DNA from: Mycobacterium scrofulaceum
GTDB lineage: Bacteria > Actinomycetota > Actinomycetes > Mycobacteriales > Mycobacteriaceae
Assembly (NCBI RefSeq): GCF_002086735.1
Contig: NZ_MVIJ01000017.1
Span: forward strand, 1 to 64,000
Reading direction: 5' to 3'
Length of the DNA: 64,000 nt
This document shows, in pieces, positions 35,137 to 44,010 of the stretch. Position 1 is the first letter of the stretch; each line of letters opens with the position of its first letter. The notes under the pieces were generated by a model, which was not told the origin of the DNA, ran no database searches, and saw nothing but the letters and a program-made list of their open reading frames with translations. The translations under genes and the position numbers were made by a program.

Positions 35137-36804
35137 ATGAGCGAATCTTCGGCCGCGGGGTTCGGCGCGGACGCCATCATCGTCGGGGCGGGGCTCGCGG
35201 GTCTGGTGGCCGCCTGCGAACTGGTGGACCGGGACCTGCGAGTGCTGATCCTCGACCAGGAGAGCAGCGCGAACCTGGGTGGGCAGGCGTTCTGGTCGTT
35301 CGGCGGATTGTTCTTCGTCGACAGCCCCGAACAGCGCCGCCTCGGGATTCGCGACAGCCACGAACTCGCCCTGCAGGACTGGCTCGGCACCGCGGCGTTC
35401 GATCGGCCCGAGGACTACTGGCCCCGCCAGTGGGCGCACGCCTACGTGGATTTCGCGGCGGGGGAGAAGCGTCGTTGGCTGCGTGACCGGGGGCTGAAGA
35501 TCTTCCCGTTGGTGGGCTGGGCGGAACGTGGCGGCTATGACGCACAGGGGCACGGCAATTCGGTGCCCCGCTTCCACATCACCTGGGGCACCGGGCCTGC
35601 CCTGGTCGAGATATTCGCCCGCCGGCTGCGGGACCGCTCGACGGTTCGCTTCGCGCACCGCCACCAGGTCGACGAACTGATCGTCGAGGGCGGCGCGGTG
35701 GCCGGCGTTCGGGGCACGGTGCTGGAACCGTCGGCCGCGCCGAGGGGCGTGGCGTCGTCGCGGACGCCCGTGGGACAGTTCGAGTTTCGGGCACCCGCGG
35801 TGATCGTTACCAGCGGTGGCATCGGCGGCAACCACGAGCTGGTGCGCAAGAATTGGCCGAAGCGGATGGGTCGCATACCCGAGCAGTTACTCAGCGGGGT
35901 GCCTGCGCACGTCGACGGCAGAATGATCGGCATCTCCCAGCAGGCCGGTGCGCGGGTGATCAACCCGGACCGCATGTGGCATTACACCGAGGGCATCACC
36001 AACTACGACCCGATCTGGCCGCTGCACGGGATCCGCATCATCCCCGGCCCGTCGTCGCTCTGGCTCGACGCGACCGGCAGGCGGTTGCCGGTGCCGCTCT
36101 ACCCCGGGTTCGACACCCTCGGCACGCTGGAATACATCACCAAGTCCGGGTATGACTACACCTGGTTTGTGTTGAACGCCAAAATCATCGAGAAGGAATT
36201 CGCGCTCTCGGGCCAGGAGCAAAATCCCGACTTGACCGGGCAGAGCCTGCGCGAGTTGCTGCGCAACCGCGCGCGCTCCGGACCGCCGGGGCCGGTGCAG
36301 GCGTTCGTCGACCGCGGGGTGGACTTCGTCAGCGCGCGGTCGCTGCGGGAATTGGTGACCGCGATGAACAAAGTGCCCGGCGTGGCGCCGCTGGACTACG
36401 CCACGGTGGAAGCCGAGGTGACCGCCCGAGACCGCGAGGTGGCCAACAAGTTCAGCAAGGACGGCCAGATCACCGCGATCCGCGCCGCCCGCGGTTATCT
36501 CGGCGACCGGCTGGGCCGGGTGGTCGCGCCGCACCGGCTGACCGGCCCCAAGGCGGGACCGATGATCGCGGTCAAGCTGCACATCCTGACCCGAAAGACG
36601 TTGGGCGGCATAGAAACGGACCTGGCCGGCCGGGTGCTGAAGGCCGACGGCACTCCGCTCAACGGGTTGTACGCGGCCGGTGAGGTGGCCGGATTCGGCG
36701 GGGGTGGTGTACACGGCTACCGCGCCCTGGAAGGAACGTTCCTGGGCGGCTGCATCTTCTCCGGGCGGGCAGCCGGTCGCGGCGTTGCCGACGACGTTGC
36801 CTGA
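35137..36804 (+). CDS. FAD-dependent dehydrogenase, KstD/fumarate-reductase family (Rv0785 homologue)
   Basis: A 555-residue flavoprotein. The N-terminal FAD-binding motif AIIVGAGLAGLVAACEL is followed by GGQAFWSFGGLFF, a capping domain, and the C-terminal YAAGEVAGFGGGGVHGYRALEGTFLGGCIFSGRAAG. The family includes 3-ketosteroid dehydrogenases and fumarate reductases. M. tuberculosis Rv0785 is annotated as an FAD-binding dehydrogenase without proven substrate. Located 48 bp after the Rv0784 homologue. Confidence 0.92.
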   Translation: MSESSAAGFGADAIIVGAGLAGLVAACELVDRDLRVLILDQESSANLGGQAFWSFGGLFFVDSPEQRRLGIRDSHELALQDWLGTAAFDRPEDYWPRQWAHAYVDFAAGEKRRWLRDRGLKIFPLVGWAERGGYDAQGHGNSVPRFHITWGTGPALVEIFARRLRDRSTVRFAHRHQVDELIVEGGAVAGVRGTVLEPSAAPRGVASSRTPVGQFEFRAPAVIVTSGGIGGNHELVRKNWPKRMGRIPEQLLSGVPAHVDGRMIGISQQAGARVINPDRMWHYTEGITNYDPIWPLHGIRIIPGPSSLWLDATGRRLPVPLYPGFDTLGTLEYITKSGYDYTWFVLNAKIIEKEFALSGQEQNPDLTGQSLRELLRNRARSGPPGPVQAFVDRGVDFVSARSLRELVTAMNKVPGVAPLDYATVEAEVTARDREVANKFSKDGQITAIRAARGYLGDRLGRVVAPHRLTGPKAGPMIAVKLHILTRKTLGGIETDLAGRVLKADGTPLNGLYAAGEVAGFGGGGVHGYRALEGTFLGGCIFSGRAAGRGVADDVA

Positions 36805-36824
36805 CGCGGTCGGCGGGAGGGTCG

Positions 36825-37463
36825 TCAGAACCGGACCGCGTCCTCTTCGGGAAGCACTTGAAAGTCGGTCGTGGTCATCTCGGTCAGCCGGCCGTAGTAG
36901 ATGCCCCGCGCGTCCGGGGCGACGATCCCTTGGTGGATGGGCACCGCGCGCGCCGGCGCGACCGCGCGCAGATAATCGACCGCTTCGGAAATCTTCATCC
37001 ACGGGGCGGCCGCCGGCGTCGCCAACACGTCCACCGGTTCGTCGGGCACGAACAGCGCGTCACCGGGATGCATCAGCCTCGCGCGGTGGTCGCCCTCGTC
37101 GACCAGGAACGAAATGTTCTCGATCACAGGGATTTCCGGGTGGATGACGGCGTGCTTGCCGCCGACGGCGCGGACCGTCAGCTCACCGATGCGCAGCTCG
37201 TCGCCGACGTGCACCGCCTGGCACGGCGCACCGAGCTGGGCGGCGGTCTGCGGATCGGCGTACAGCGGGGCGTCCGGGTTGGCCTCGAGAAGCGCCGGCA
37301 GGCGACTGCCGTCGACATGGTCGGGATGCTGATGGGTGATCAGGATGGCCGATAACCCCGTGATGCCCTCGAAACCGTGCGAGAACGTTCCGGGATCGAA
37401 GAGCACACGGGTGTGGTCGAATTCTGCGAGTAGACAGGAATGGCCGAAATGCGTCAGCTGCAT
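36825..37463 (-). CDS. Metallo-beta-lactamase-fold hydrolase (Rv0786c homologue)
   Basis: A 212-residue UlaG-like MBL-fold protein beginning MQLTHFGHSCLL. Metal motif THQHPDHVDG gives the H-x-H-x-D-H ligands; further ligands lie in GGKHAVIHP, MHPGDALF and VPIHQG. Substrate unknown. The ATG at 37463 matches the family N-terminus and removes a long in-frame extension. Divergent from the secreted-protein gene, with 27 bp between the starts. Confidence 0.9.
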   Translation of the reverse strand: MQLTHFGHSCLLAEFDHTRVLFDPGTFSHGFEGITGLSAILITHQHPDHVDGSRLPALLEANPDAPLYADPQTAAQLGAPCQAVHVGDELRIGELTVRAVGGKHAVIHPEIPVIENISFLVDEGDHRARLMHPGDALFVPDEPVDVLATPAAAPWMKISEAVDYLRAVAPARAVPIHQGIVAPDARGIYYGRLTEMTTTDFQVLPEEDAVRF

Positions 37464-37490
37464 GATTACGATTGTGCCCCGACGGGGGTG

Positions 37491-38174
37491 ATGCCGATGC
37501 GGGTGATCCTGGCGACCATGGTGGTGGTCGGCGGCCTCGCGGTGGCGCTCATCGCCGTGGTGCCCGTCCATGCAGATCCACAAGCCTGCCCGCCCGTGTG
37601 TGACCAGATCCCCGACTCCGCGTGGATCCAGCGACGCTCCGTGCCGCTCGACCCGGTGTACAACTGGCCACCGCTGGCGGGTGTGGCGACGCAGCTGACC
37701 GGGGCGGCGTCCGGCCCCCGATTCCGCTTCGAGGAACTCTGCGCCACACCCGCGGTGCCGCGGGACCCCCGCGACTGGGCGGTGGTGGCACGCGCCACAG
37801 TGCCTCACCCGGACGGGCAGTGGCAGCTGCAGGCTCAGGTCCTGCACTGGCGCGGCGACACGGCCAGCGGCGGCGCCATCGCCACGTCGGTGTACAGCGG
37901 CGCCGTCGCCGCGCTGCGCTCCTGCCAGCAACGGGCTCCGCAGCAGTCACCGTCGATCACCAGCGACGAAGCGAACCGGATGGCCGCGGTGATCAGCGGT
38001 CCGGTGATCATGCACACCTATTTGCTCGCTCACCCCGCCAGCAGCACGCTCAGCGAGCTCACGCTCTGGTCGGTGGGGCCGCCGCAGGTGCCTTGGCCGG
38101 CAATGGCGGACGACCCGGTGCTCAACGCCATGACCGCGCCGCTGTGCGACGCCTACATTGCCTCGTGCCCGTAA
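37491..38174 (+). CDS. Secreted protein with signal peptide, function unknown
   Basis: A ~227-residue exported protein. MPMRVILATMVVVGGLAVAL is a typical Sec signal with probable cleavage after VHA (before DPQACPP). The mature part has Cys pairs near the N-terminus (ACPPVCDQ) and C-terminus (CDAYIASCP), likely disulfides, and a conserved-looking WQLQAQVLHWRGDT core. It lies where M. tuberculosis has Rv0787 but I cannot confirm homology. ATG 37491 was chosen because it gives the signal start; an upstream in-frame ATG at 37440 would overlap the MBL gene. Confidence 0.8.
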   Translation: MPMRVILATMVVVGGLAVALIAVVPVHADPQACPPVCDQIPDSAWIQRRSVPLDPVYNWPPLAGVATQLTGAASGPRFRFEELCATPAVPRDPRDWAVVARATVPHPDGQWQLQAQVLHWRGDTASGGAIATSVYSGAVAALRSCQQRAPQQSPSITSDEANRMAAVISGPVIMHTYLLAHPASSTLSELTLWSVGPPQVPWPAMADDPVLNAMTAPLCDAYIASCP

Positions 38175-38235
38175 CGGCCGAGCTGCAGCTTCGCCGGTAG
38201 AGTTGGCGCGGAGACAGACTTGAGGAGGAGCGCCG

Positions 38236-38475
38236 GTGGGCCGGGTAGTCGTTCATGTGATGCCCAAAGCGGAAATTCTCGATCCGCAGGGTCAGGCGAT
38301 CGTCGGCGCGTTGGGCCGGCTCGGTCACCCGGGGATCTCAGATGTCCGACAGGGCAAGAGGTTCGAACTCGAAGTGGACGACACCGTCGACGATTCGGTG
38401 CTGGCCGACATCGCGGAAACGCTGTTGGCGAACACCGTGATCGAGGACTGGACGATCAGCCGGGAGACCCAGTGA
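38236..38475 (+). CDS. purS: FGAM synthase subunit PurS
   Basis: A 79-residue PurS (homologue of Rv0787A). [19 protein letters not shown] and GKRFELEV are family segments. It forms the FGAM synthase complex with PurQ and PurL. GTG start with GAGGAG 5-10 nt upstream (38221-38230). The stop overlaps the purQ start by 4 bp (GTGA). Confidence 0.96.
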   Translation: MGRVVVHVMPKAEILDPQGQAIVGALGRLGHPGISDVRQGKRFELEVDDTVDDSVLADIAETLLANTVIEDWTISRETQ

Positions 38476-39146
38476 CGGCGCGCATCGGCATCATCACCTT
38501 TCCGGGCACCCTGGACGACGTCGACGCCGCTCGCGCGGCGCGGCGCGTGGGCGCCGAGGCGGTCAGCCTGTGGCACGCCGACGCCGACCTCAAGGGCGTC
38601 GACGCCGTGGTGGTGCCCGGCGGATTCTCCTACGGCGACTACCTGCGGGCGGGGGCGATCGCGAGGTTCGCGCCGGTGATGGGCGAGGTGGTGGCGGCCG
38701 CGCACCGTGGCATGCCGGTGTTGGGCATTTGCAACGGGTTTCAGGTGCTGTGTGAGGCCGGGTTGCTGCCGGGGGCCCTGACCCGAAACGCCGGGTTGCA
38801 CTTCGTCTGCCGCGACGTGTGGCTGCGTGTGGCGTCGACGTCGACCGCTTGGACGTCGCGTTTCGAGCCCGACGCGGACCTGCTGGTGCCGCTGAAGTCC
38901 GGCGAAGGCCGCTACGTCGCCCCCGCTGATGTCGTCGAGGAACTCGAGGGCGAGGGCCGGGTGGTGTTCCGCTACCACGACAACCCCAACGGATCGCTGC
39001 ATGACATCGCCGGCGTCAGTTCCGCGAACGGTCGTGTGGTCGGGTTGATGCCGCATCCCGAGCATGCCATCGAAGCGCTGACGGGGCCCTCCGACGACGG
39101 GCTGGGTCTGTTCTACTCGGTGCTGGACGCGGCGCTGTCCGTCTAG
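38472..39146 (+). CDS. purQ: FGAM synthase glutaminase subunit PurQ
   Basis: A 224-residue class I glutamine amidotransferase, same length as in M. tuberculosis. Nucleophile Cys in GICNGFQVL, and catalytic His-x-Glu in MPHPEHAIE. Supplies ammonia to PurL. The GTG at 38472 within the purS stop sets the start; a longer frame upstream is not used. Confidence 0.96.
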   Translation: MTARIGIITFPGTLDDVDAARAARRVGAEAVSLWHADADLKGVDAVVVPGGFSYGDYLRAGAIARFAPVMGEVVAAAHRGMPVLGICNGFQVLCEAGLLPGALTRNAGLHFVCRDVWLRVASTSTAWTSRFEPDADLLVPLKSGEGRYVAPADVVEELEGEGRVVFRYHDNPNGSLHDIAGVSSANGRVVGLMPHPEHAIEALTGPSDDGLGLFYSVLDAALSV

Positions 39147-39264
39147 GCACATATCCGTTTGCTGGGCGGCGACGGGCGGCATCGTGATGTCCCGACTGCC
39201 TTCTGCCCCTAGGTATTACGGGCCCGTCGGGCTGCCGGCGCACAGCGGAGACGTCGCCAGCCCT

Positions 39265-39281
39265 GCCGTCGGGGAGACGGC
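39265..39281. terminator. Hairpin between convergent purQ and the YbjN-like gene
   Basis: GCCGTC (39265-39270) and GACGGC (39276-39281) form a 6-bp stem with loop GGGGA, in a 148-bp convergent gap that otherwise shows no gene. Confidence 0.4.
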
Positions 39282-39294
39282 GGAAGTGCCCGGA

Positions 39295-39867
39295 TCAGCC
39301 TGCGTCGCGCAGCAACGCATCCGCCGTCGGCAGCTCAACGACGGGGCTCAAGCCGGCGAATAGGTCGGTCGCGTCGGCGAGGATGCGGTCGACTAAGGCC
39401 GCGAAAGCGTCGAAGGAGACGTTTTGTCGGATCCAGTGCGACCTGCGCGCCACCACACCGATCCGGTGTGGGTCGGAAGAGCCGTGCACGATCGCGGTCA
39501 CCTCCCGATCCTGGCGGTTCCACGTGTCAGCGAAATGCACCAGCCAGGAGCGCTCGGTGGCGGGAAAGAAGCAGCCCGGAGTCACCCGAACGATCAGCAC
39601 GTCACCGTGCGCGGGCGAGATCTCGAGATGGACGTGCAGGCGCCGCGGGTGGGCGCTGGTGACGAAGAAGTATTCGCCGTCGTGGTGTCCACGGAAATAG
39701 CGTCGCCCGCGGGTGCGCAGGTAACGTTCGACCAGGTTCGCGCACATGGGCTCGTTCGTCATGAAAACATGCTGCGGCCAGTGGCTTTGCGGATCCTGGG
39801 AGGCAGGCCAGGAGTCACCGAAGAATCTGTTGAGAATTCCCTGAGCGGACGGCTGGTATGGGTCCAT
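39295..39867 (-). CDS. YbjN-like protein of unknown function (Rv0789c homologue)
   Basis: A 190-residue protein with the character of actinobacterial YbjN/sensory-regulator domains (VERYLRTRGRRYFRGHHDGEYFFVTS, then DVLIVRVTPGCFFP, and an FADTWNRQ segment). No catalytic motif is visible. It lies 9 bp downstream of the GntR gene on the same strand, so it is probably co-transcribed. Similar in length and place to M. tuberculosis Rv0789c. Confidence 0.75.
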   Translation of the reverse strand: MDPYQPSAQGILNRFFGDSWPASQDPQSHWPQHVFMTNEPMCANLVERYLRTRGRRYFRGHHDGEYFFVTSAHPRRLHVHLEISPAHGDVLIVRVTPGCFFPATERSWLVHFADTWNRQDREVTAIVHGSSDPHRIGVVARRSHWIRQNVSFDAFAALVDRILADATDLFAGLSPVVELPTADALLRDAG

Positions 39868-39876
39868 ACCCCGACG

Positions 39877-40695
39877 TCAACGCCGCTCGACGATGCCCGC
39901 GCCCGGCGGCGGCATGGTCCGTGGCAGCGTCACCGAGAACCGGTAGCGCTCGGGGCGGTAGTGGAACTCGACGACTTCGAGCGGCTTGTCGTCGCTGCCG
40001 TAGCTGATTCGTTCGAGCACCAGCACGGGCGAGCCCAACGCCAGGTTCAACGCGCCGGCGACCTCCACCGAGGCTCCGGCCGCGTGAATGTCATACGTGG
40101 CGCGGGCGACGGGGACGCCCAGTCGGCGCTCCCACATCGTGTAGGTGCTCTCCATCGCCCGCGCCGGTTCCGTGTCGGACACGCTAGACAGCAGCGGCTC
40201 GACCGCCTTTCCCAGTCCCGGCGGTAGGTAGGCAATCATCAGCGCCAGGGGTACGTCCCCGTCGCGGATGCGGCGGTGGATGCACAGAACTTTGGACAAA
40301 CCGAGCGTGTCGGCTACATGTTGCGGTGGCTCCTCGACGCGGTGCGACAGGACATCGACGCGGGGAGTGATCCCGGAGCTCGCCAGGACCTCGGTGATCG
40401 TGCGCACGCCGGAGCCCAGTTCTTGTCGCACCGGGTTGGTCACGAACGTGCCCAAACCTTGGCGCCGCACCAGCCAGCCTTGCCGCTCGAGGAGTCCTAC
40501 TGCGGCACGGACGGTTACCCGGCTCAGGCCGGAGCTATCGATCAGTTCGCGCTCGCTGGGCAGGCGTCCGCCGCGCGGCACGCGCTGCTTGACGATCGCG
40601 GACTTGAGCGCGTCGGCGAGCTGGGTGCTCGCGGGCACGCTGCCGCGCCGAACCCGCAGGTCGGCGGACGCGAGATCAAGCGACCGGTCGGTCAT
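39877..40695 (-). CDS. GntR-family (HutC/UTRA) regulator, Rv0792c homologue
   Basis: A 272-residue regulator. The GntR winged helix at about 22-88 reads ALKSAIVKQRVPRGGRLPSERELIDSSGLSRVTVRAAVGLLERQGWLVRRQGLGTFV, and the UTRA effector domain (about 110-255) contains HRRIRDGDVPLALMIAYLP. The UTRA ligand is unknown. An AGACGT/ACGTCT inverted repeat directly before the ATG suggests autorepression. The divergent VOC-cupin genes are further candidate targets. Confidence 0.92.
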   Translation of the reverse strand: MTDRSLDLASADLRVRRGSVPASTQLADALKSAIVKQRVPRGGRLPSERELIDSSGLSRVTVRAAVGLLERQGWLVRRQGLGTFVTNPVRQELGSGVRTITEVLASSGITPRVDVLSHRVEEPPQHVADTLGLSKVLCIHRRIRDGDVPLALMIAYLPPGLGKAVEPLLSSVSDTEPARAMESTYTMWERRLGVPVARATYDIHAAGASVEVAGALNLALGSPVLVLERISYGSDDKPLEVVEFHYRPERYRFSVTLPRTMPPPGAGIVERR

Positions 40696-40696
40696 A

Positions 40697-40714
40697 AGAC
40701 GTATTAAAACGTCT
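40697..40714. promoter_or_regulatory. Candidate GntR operator
   Basis: AGACGT-ATTAAA-ACGTCT is a perfect 6+6 inverted repeat with an AT-only centre, 1 bp upstream of the GntR ATG (40693-40695). It contains GT-N6-AC, in line with GntR-type sites. Confidence 0.55.
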
Positions 40715-40838
40715 GGTCAGCACACCGTAAAGGCCGGCGTTCTCCGAGCCGCCGCGCCGGGCCCGCGACCGTCGCGCGCCGACACTCGGATTACGCTGGG
40801 AGCAAATGACTTTCGCCTAGTCGCAGGAGAGTTCGAAC

Positions 40839-41246
40839 GTGGGGTTGACGGTGGAACGGATCGACCATGTAGTGCTGAACTGCAACGACGCCGAGGCGAC
40901 CGCCGCGTGGTACGAGCGAGTGCTCGGTATGCGGCGAGAGGTGTTCGGGCCGTCCAACCGGATCGCTTTGCGCTTCGGGGAGCAGAAGCTCAACCTCCGG
41001 CCAGTCGGGGCGCTGGCCGACGACCCCGAGTGGGTCACCGGATCGGTCGAAGCCGCCGGCGCCGCAGACTTGTGCTTCATCACCCGCGGCAGCCCCGACG
41101 AGGTGCGGGCCCACCTCGTCGAGTGTGGAACGGACATCGTCGCGGGGCCGGTGGCCCGAACCGGCGCCCTGGGCCCGATGACCTCGCACTACTGCCGCGA
41201 CCTCGACGGCAACCTGGTCGAAATCGCTGTCTATCGGACGGATTAG
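40839..41246 (+). CDS. VOC-superfamily (glyoxalase/dioxygenase-like) protein
   Basis: A 135-residue vicinal-oxygen-chelate protein. RIDHVVLNCND carries the first metal His, HYCRDLDGNLVEIAVY the second half with the metal Glu, and ADLCFIT the inner strand. Likely a lyase, dioxygenase or resistance protein for a small molecule. GTG start at 40839 with GCAGGAGAG upstream. It replaces the Rv0793 monooxygenase of M. tuberculosis at the equivalent position. Its stop overlaps the convergent cupin stop by 4 bp. Confidence 0.88.
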   Translation: MGLTVERIDHVVLNCNDAEATAAWYERVLGMRREVFGPSNRIALRFGEQKLNLRPVGALADDPEWVTGSVEAAGAADLCFITRGSPDEVRAHLVECGTDIVAGPVARTGALGPMTSHYCRDLDGNLVEIAVYRTD

Positions 41247-41698
41247 AGCGGGTACAGCGCAGGGAGATTCACCACGACCGCCTCCTGGGTGCTGCGCGCG
41301 ATGACGACCTCCGCCGGTGCGTCCGGGTCGGGGTTCTCCTCTCGGTGCGGCAGATACGGCGGGATGAAGACGTAGTCGCCGGGCGAGGTCGAGATGCGGA
41401 CCTCCCGAGCGCCGTCGTGAAAGACGAATTCCGGGTGGCCGCTGCGTACGTAGATGGCGGTTTCCGAGTCGCCGTGATGGTGGTTGGCGGAGACGGTCGA
41501 CGGCATTGCGTGTGTCTCACCCATCCACAGCTTTTCGGCACCGACCGACGTGCCACTGAGCGCGGCGAAGCGACGAAGCCCCTCCGATTGCGCGGTGTCG
41601 GGGCTGATGCCCGACGCCTTGACGTGGTGCACCCGGTTGCCGGCAGCTTCCGATGCCTTCTCGTCGAAATCGGGATGGAATCCGTCGTTGGTGGCCAT
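41243..41698 (-). CDS. Cupin-domain protein
   Basis: A 151-residue single cupin. Motif 1 metal ligands lie in SANHHHGDSETAIYV (His-x-His...Glu) and motif 2 in PGDYVFIPPYLPHREENP. Such proteins are metal-dependent dioxygenases, isomerases or binding proteins; no specific function can be named. 3 bp downstream of the flavin oxidoreductase gene on the same strand, so co-transcription is likely. Confidence 0.88.
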   Translation of the reverse strand: MATNDGFHPDFDEKASEAAGNRVHHVKASGISPDTAQSEGLRRFAALSGTSVGAEKLWMGETHAMPSTVSANHHHGDSETAIYVRSGHPEFVFHDGAREVRISTSPGDYVFIPPYLPHREENPDPDAPAEVVIARSTQEAVVVNLPALYPL

Positions 41699-41701
41699 GC
41701 G

Positions 41702-43156
41702 TCAATTATGGTCCGGCGCGTCCCGATACGCCTCGAGGAGCCGCAGCCACAGCTCGCTGACCGTTGGGAAGCAGGGCACGGCATGCCACAACCGGTCGAT
41801 GGGCACCTCGCCGGCTACGGCGATGGTGGCGGAATGGAGCATTTCGGTGACCCCCGGGCCCACCAGGGTGACCCCGAGCAGGTGCTCCCGATCGAGATCG
41901 ACCACCATCCGCGCCCGGCCGGTGTAGCCGTCGGCGTAGAGCCTGGCCCCCATCACCGCGTCGCCGATCTGGACGTCGACCGTTCGCACCCGATGCCCGG
42001 CACGCTGGGCCTGCTCGGCCGTCAGGCCGACGGCGGCTGCCTCGGGATCGGTGAAGAAGGCCTGTGGCACGGCATGATGGTCGGCAGTGGTCGCATGGCG
42101 GCCCCACGGTGCGGTGTCCAACGGCTTGCCCGCCGCCCGCGCGCCGATCGCGGCCCCGGCGATGCGGCCCTGATATTTGCCCTGATGGGTCAGCAGGGCC
42201 CGGTGATTGACATCGCCCGCGGCGTAGAGCCACCCATCCTCGACGGCCCGCACCCGGCAGGTGTCGTCGACGTCCAGCCAGCTGCCCGGTGTCAGCCCGA
42301 TGGTCTCGAGGCCGATGTCGTCGGTGAGGGGAGTCCGGCCAGTCGCGAAAAGTACTTCGTCGACTCGCAATTCGGAACCGTCGTCCAAATCGAGGATCGC
42401 CTGTCCGCCATCGGCCCGGCGCAGCGCCCGGACCGATACACCGCCCCGCACGTCCACGCCCATCTCGGCAAGGCCGCGGCCGATCAGCTCGCCGACGAAT
42501 GGCTCCATCCGCGGTAACAGGCCCGATCCCCGCGCGAGCAGCGTCACCCGAGATCCCAATCCCCGCCAGGCCGTGGCCATTTCGACGCCGACACCACCGG
42601 CGCCAACCACGGCGAGGTGCTGGGGGACGTAGCTGCTGTCGGTGGCCTGGCGGTTGGTCCACGGTCTGGCTTCGTCGATGCCGGGTAAATCGGGCAGGGC
42701 GGGCCGGCTTCCCGTGCAGACCACGACCGCGTGCCGCGCGGCCAACACCGACGTCTCACCGCTGGCAGCGGTGACAACGATCCGCCGGGCGCCATCCAAC
42801 CGGCCGTGGCCGCGCACCAGGGTGGCTCCGATTTCGCTTACCCAGTCGGCCTGGCCGCTGTCGTCCCAGTCGCTGACATAGCGGTTGCGGCGGCCGAAGA
42901 CGCCCGCCGCATCGATGGGGCCGCTCACCGCCTCGCGCGCGCCGTCGACGCGGCGGGCGTCGGAGACGGCAATCACCGGACGCAACAGGGCTTTGCTCGG
43001 CACGCAGGCCCAGTAAGAGCACTCGCCGCCGACGAGTTCCCGCTCGATCAGCGCGACGGTCAGGCCGGCCGCCCGGGCGCGCTCCGCGGCGTTCTGCCCG
43101 ATCGGGCCGGCGCCCAGCACGAGCACTTCGTAGGCGGTCTCGTTATCGGCTGCCAT
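41702..43156 (-). CDS. Pyridine nucleotide-disulfide oxidoreductase (Rv0794c homologue)
   Basis: A 484-residue FAD enzyme of the lipoamide dehydrogenase/mercuric reductase family. FAD motif [14 protein letters not shown], redox disulfide C46-x4-C51 ([13 protein letters not shown]), NAD motif [16 protein letters not shown], and FAD motif 3 ([10 protein letters not shown]). The C-terminal segment reads CFPTVSELW where lipoamide dehydrogenases have HxHPTxSE, so the catalytic His is missing and the substrate is probably not a dithiol of the usual kind. The ATG at 43156 has GAGAGGA 9 nt upstream; GTG 43183 is an alternative. Confidence 0.9.
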   Translation of the reverse strand: MAADNETAYEVLVLGAGPIGQNAAERARAAGLTVALIERELVGGECSYWACVPSKALLRPVIAVSDARRVDGAREAVSGPIDAAGVFGRRNRYVSDWDDSGQADWVSEIGATLVRGHGRLDGARRIVVTAASGETSVLAARHAVVVCTGSRPALPDLPGIDEARPWTNRQATDSSYVPQHLAVVGAGGVGVEMATAWRGLGSRVTLLARGSGLLPRMEPFVGELIGRGLAEMGVDVRGGVSVRALRRADGGQAILDLDDGSELRVDEVLFATGRTPLTDDIGLETIGLTPGSWLDVDDTCRVRAVEDGWLYAAGDVNHRALLTHQGKYQGRIAGAAIGARAAGKPLDTAPWGRHATTADHHAVPQAFFTDPEAAAVGLTAEQAQRAGHRVRTVDVQIGDAVMGARLYADGYTGRARMVVDLDREHLLGVTLVGPGVTEMLHSATIAVAGEVPIDRLWHAVPCFPTVSELWLRLLEAYRDAPDHN

Positions 43157-43183
43157 CGTCGACGATCCTCTCGGTGCTTTCAC

Positions 43184-43864
43184 TCAGTCGGCTATGAGTC
43201 TTGCGGCCAGCTCGCGCATGTCGTCCACCACGATGTCGGGTTGGGGCAGCCCATCTACCGGTAAGGGCGGGTTACCGGGGCGGGTGATCAGCGCGGCGCC
43301 GAAACCGACCTTCTGGGCTCCGAGGGTGTCCCACACGTGGGCGGCCACCATCATGCAGTCGGCCGGCGTCACCCCGAGCGCATCGCACGCGTAGCGGTAG
43401 ACGGCGGGCGAGGGCTTGAAGGCGCGGCAGGCGTCGACGCTCAATTGCCGTTCGAAGAATTGGGCCAGCCCGGAACTCTGCAACGCCGTGGGCCCGTCCG
43501 GGTTGGGCGGTGAATTGGTCAGCGTCACCAGGCGAAAGCCGTTGTCCTGCAGTCTGGTGAGTCCCTCCGCGGCATCCGGGTGCGCCGGCATGGTGAGCAG
43601 ACCGGTCTTCAGGCGGTGCAGGTCATCGTCGGTGACGTCCACGTGGTGGATATCGCCGACCATGCGCAGCACGCCTTGGGCGAGCGTGGAGAACTTCACG
43701 TAACTGTCCGCCAAGGTCGCGGACATCGAGTACATGACCAGCTGGGCGAACCACTCGCGAAGTACCCGCTCGTCGCCGAACAAATCGATGAAAAGCGGTG
43801 CCAGGGAGTCGATATCGACCAACGTCTCGTTGACGTCGAAAACCAGGACGGACGGTCTGGGCAT
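43184..43864 (-). CDS. Haloacid dehalogenase type II
   Basis: A 226-residue HAD-superfamily protein of the L-2-haloacid dehalogenase type. Nucleophile Asp is in VFDVNETLVD, motif 2 Ser in TLTNSPPN, Lys in AFKPSPAVY, and motif 3 in MMVAAHVWDTLGA. Could hydrolyse 2-haloacids or a related substrate. Ends 27 bp before the ATG chosen for the flavin oxidoreductase, so probably the first gene of that operon. Confidence 0.9.
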   Translation of the reverse strand: MPRPSVLVFDVNETLVDIDSLAPLFIDLFGDERVLREWFAQLVMYSMSATLADSYVKFSTLAQGVLRMVGDIHHVDVTDDDLHRLKTGLLTMPAHPDAAEGLTRLQDNGFRLVTLTNSPPNPDGPTALQSSGLAQFFERQLSVDACRAFKPSPAVYRYACDALGVTPADCMMVAAHVWDTLGAQKVGFGAALITRPGNPPLPVDGLPQPDIVVDDMRELAARLIAD

Positions 43865-44010
43865 CGCTGAGCCTCGATCTTCTTCAGTGCGGGACTATCC
43901 GGCCGAAAGTACCCGGTCAGACACAGGCCAATCACAGCCCTCCCCGGGGCCGCAACCAACCCGCCATCCCGGCCGGCCTGGCACCCTCGGGGCGACGCCG
44001 ACGGCCTCGC
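43865..44010. other. Spacer upstream of the dehalogenase gene
   Basis: 146 bp between the dehalogenase start and the quinone oxidoreductase stop, both on the minus strand. No gene or clear palindrome is visible; it presumably holds the dehalogenase promoter. Confidence 0.4.
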
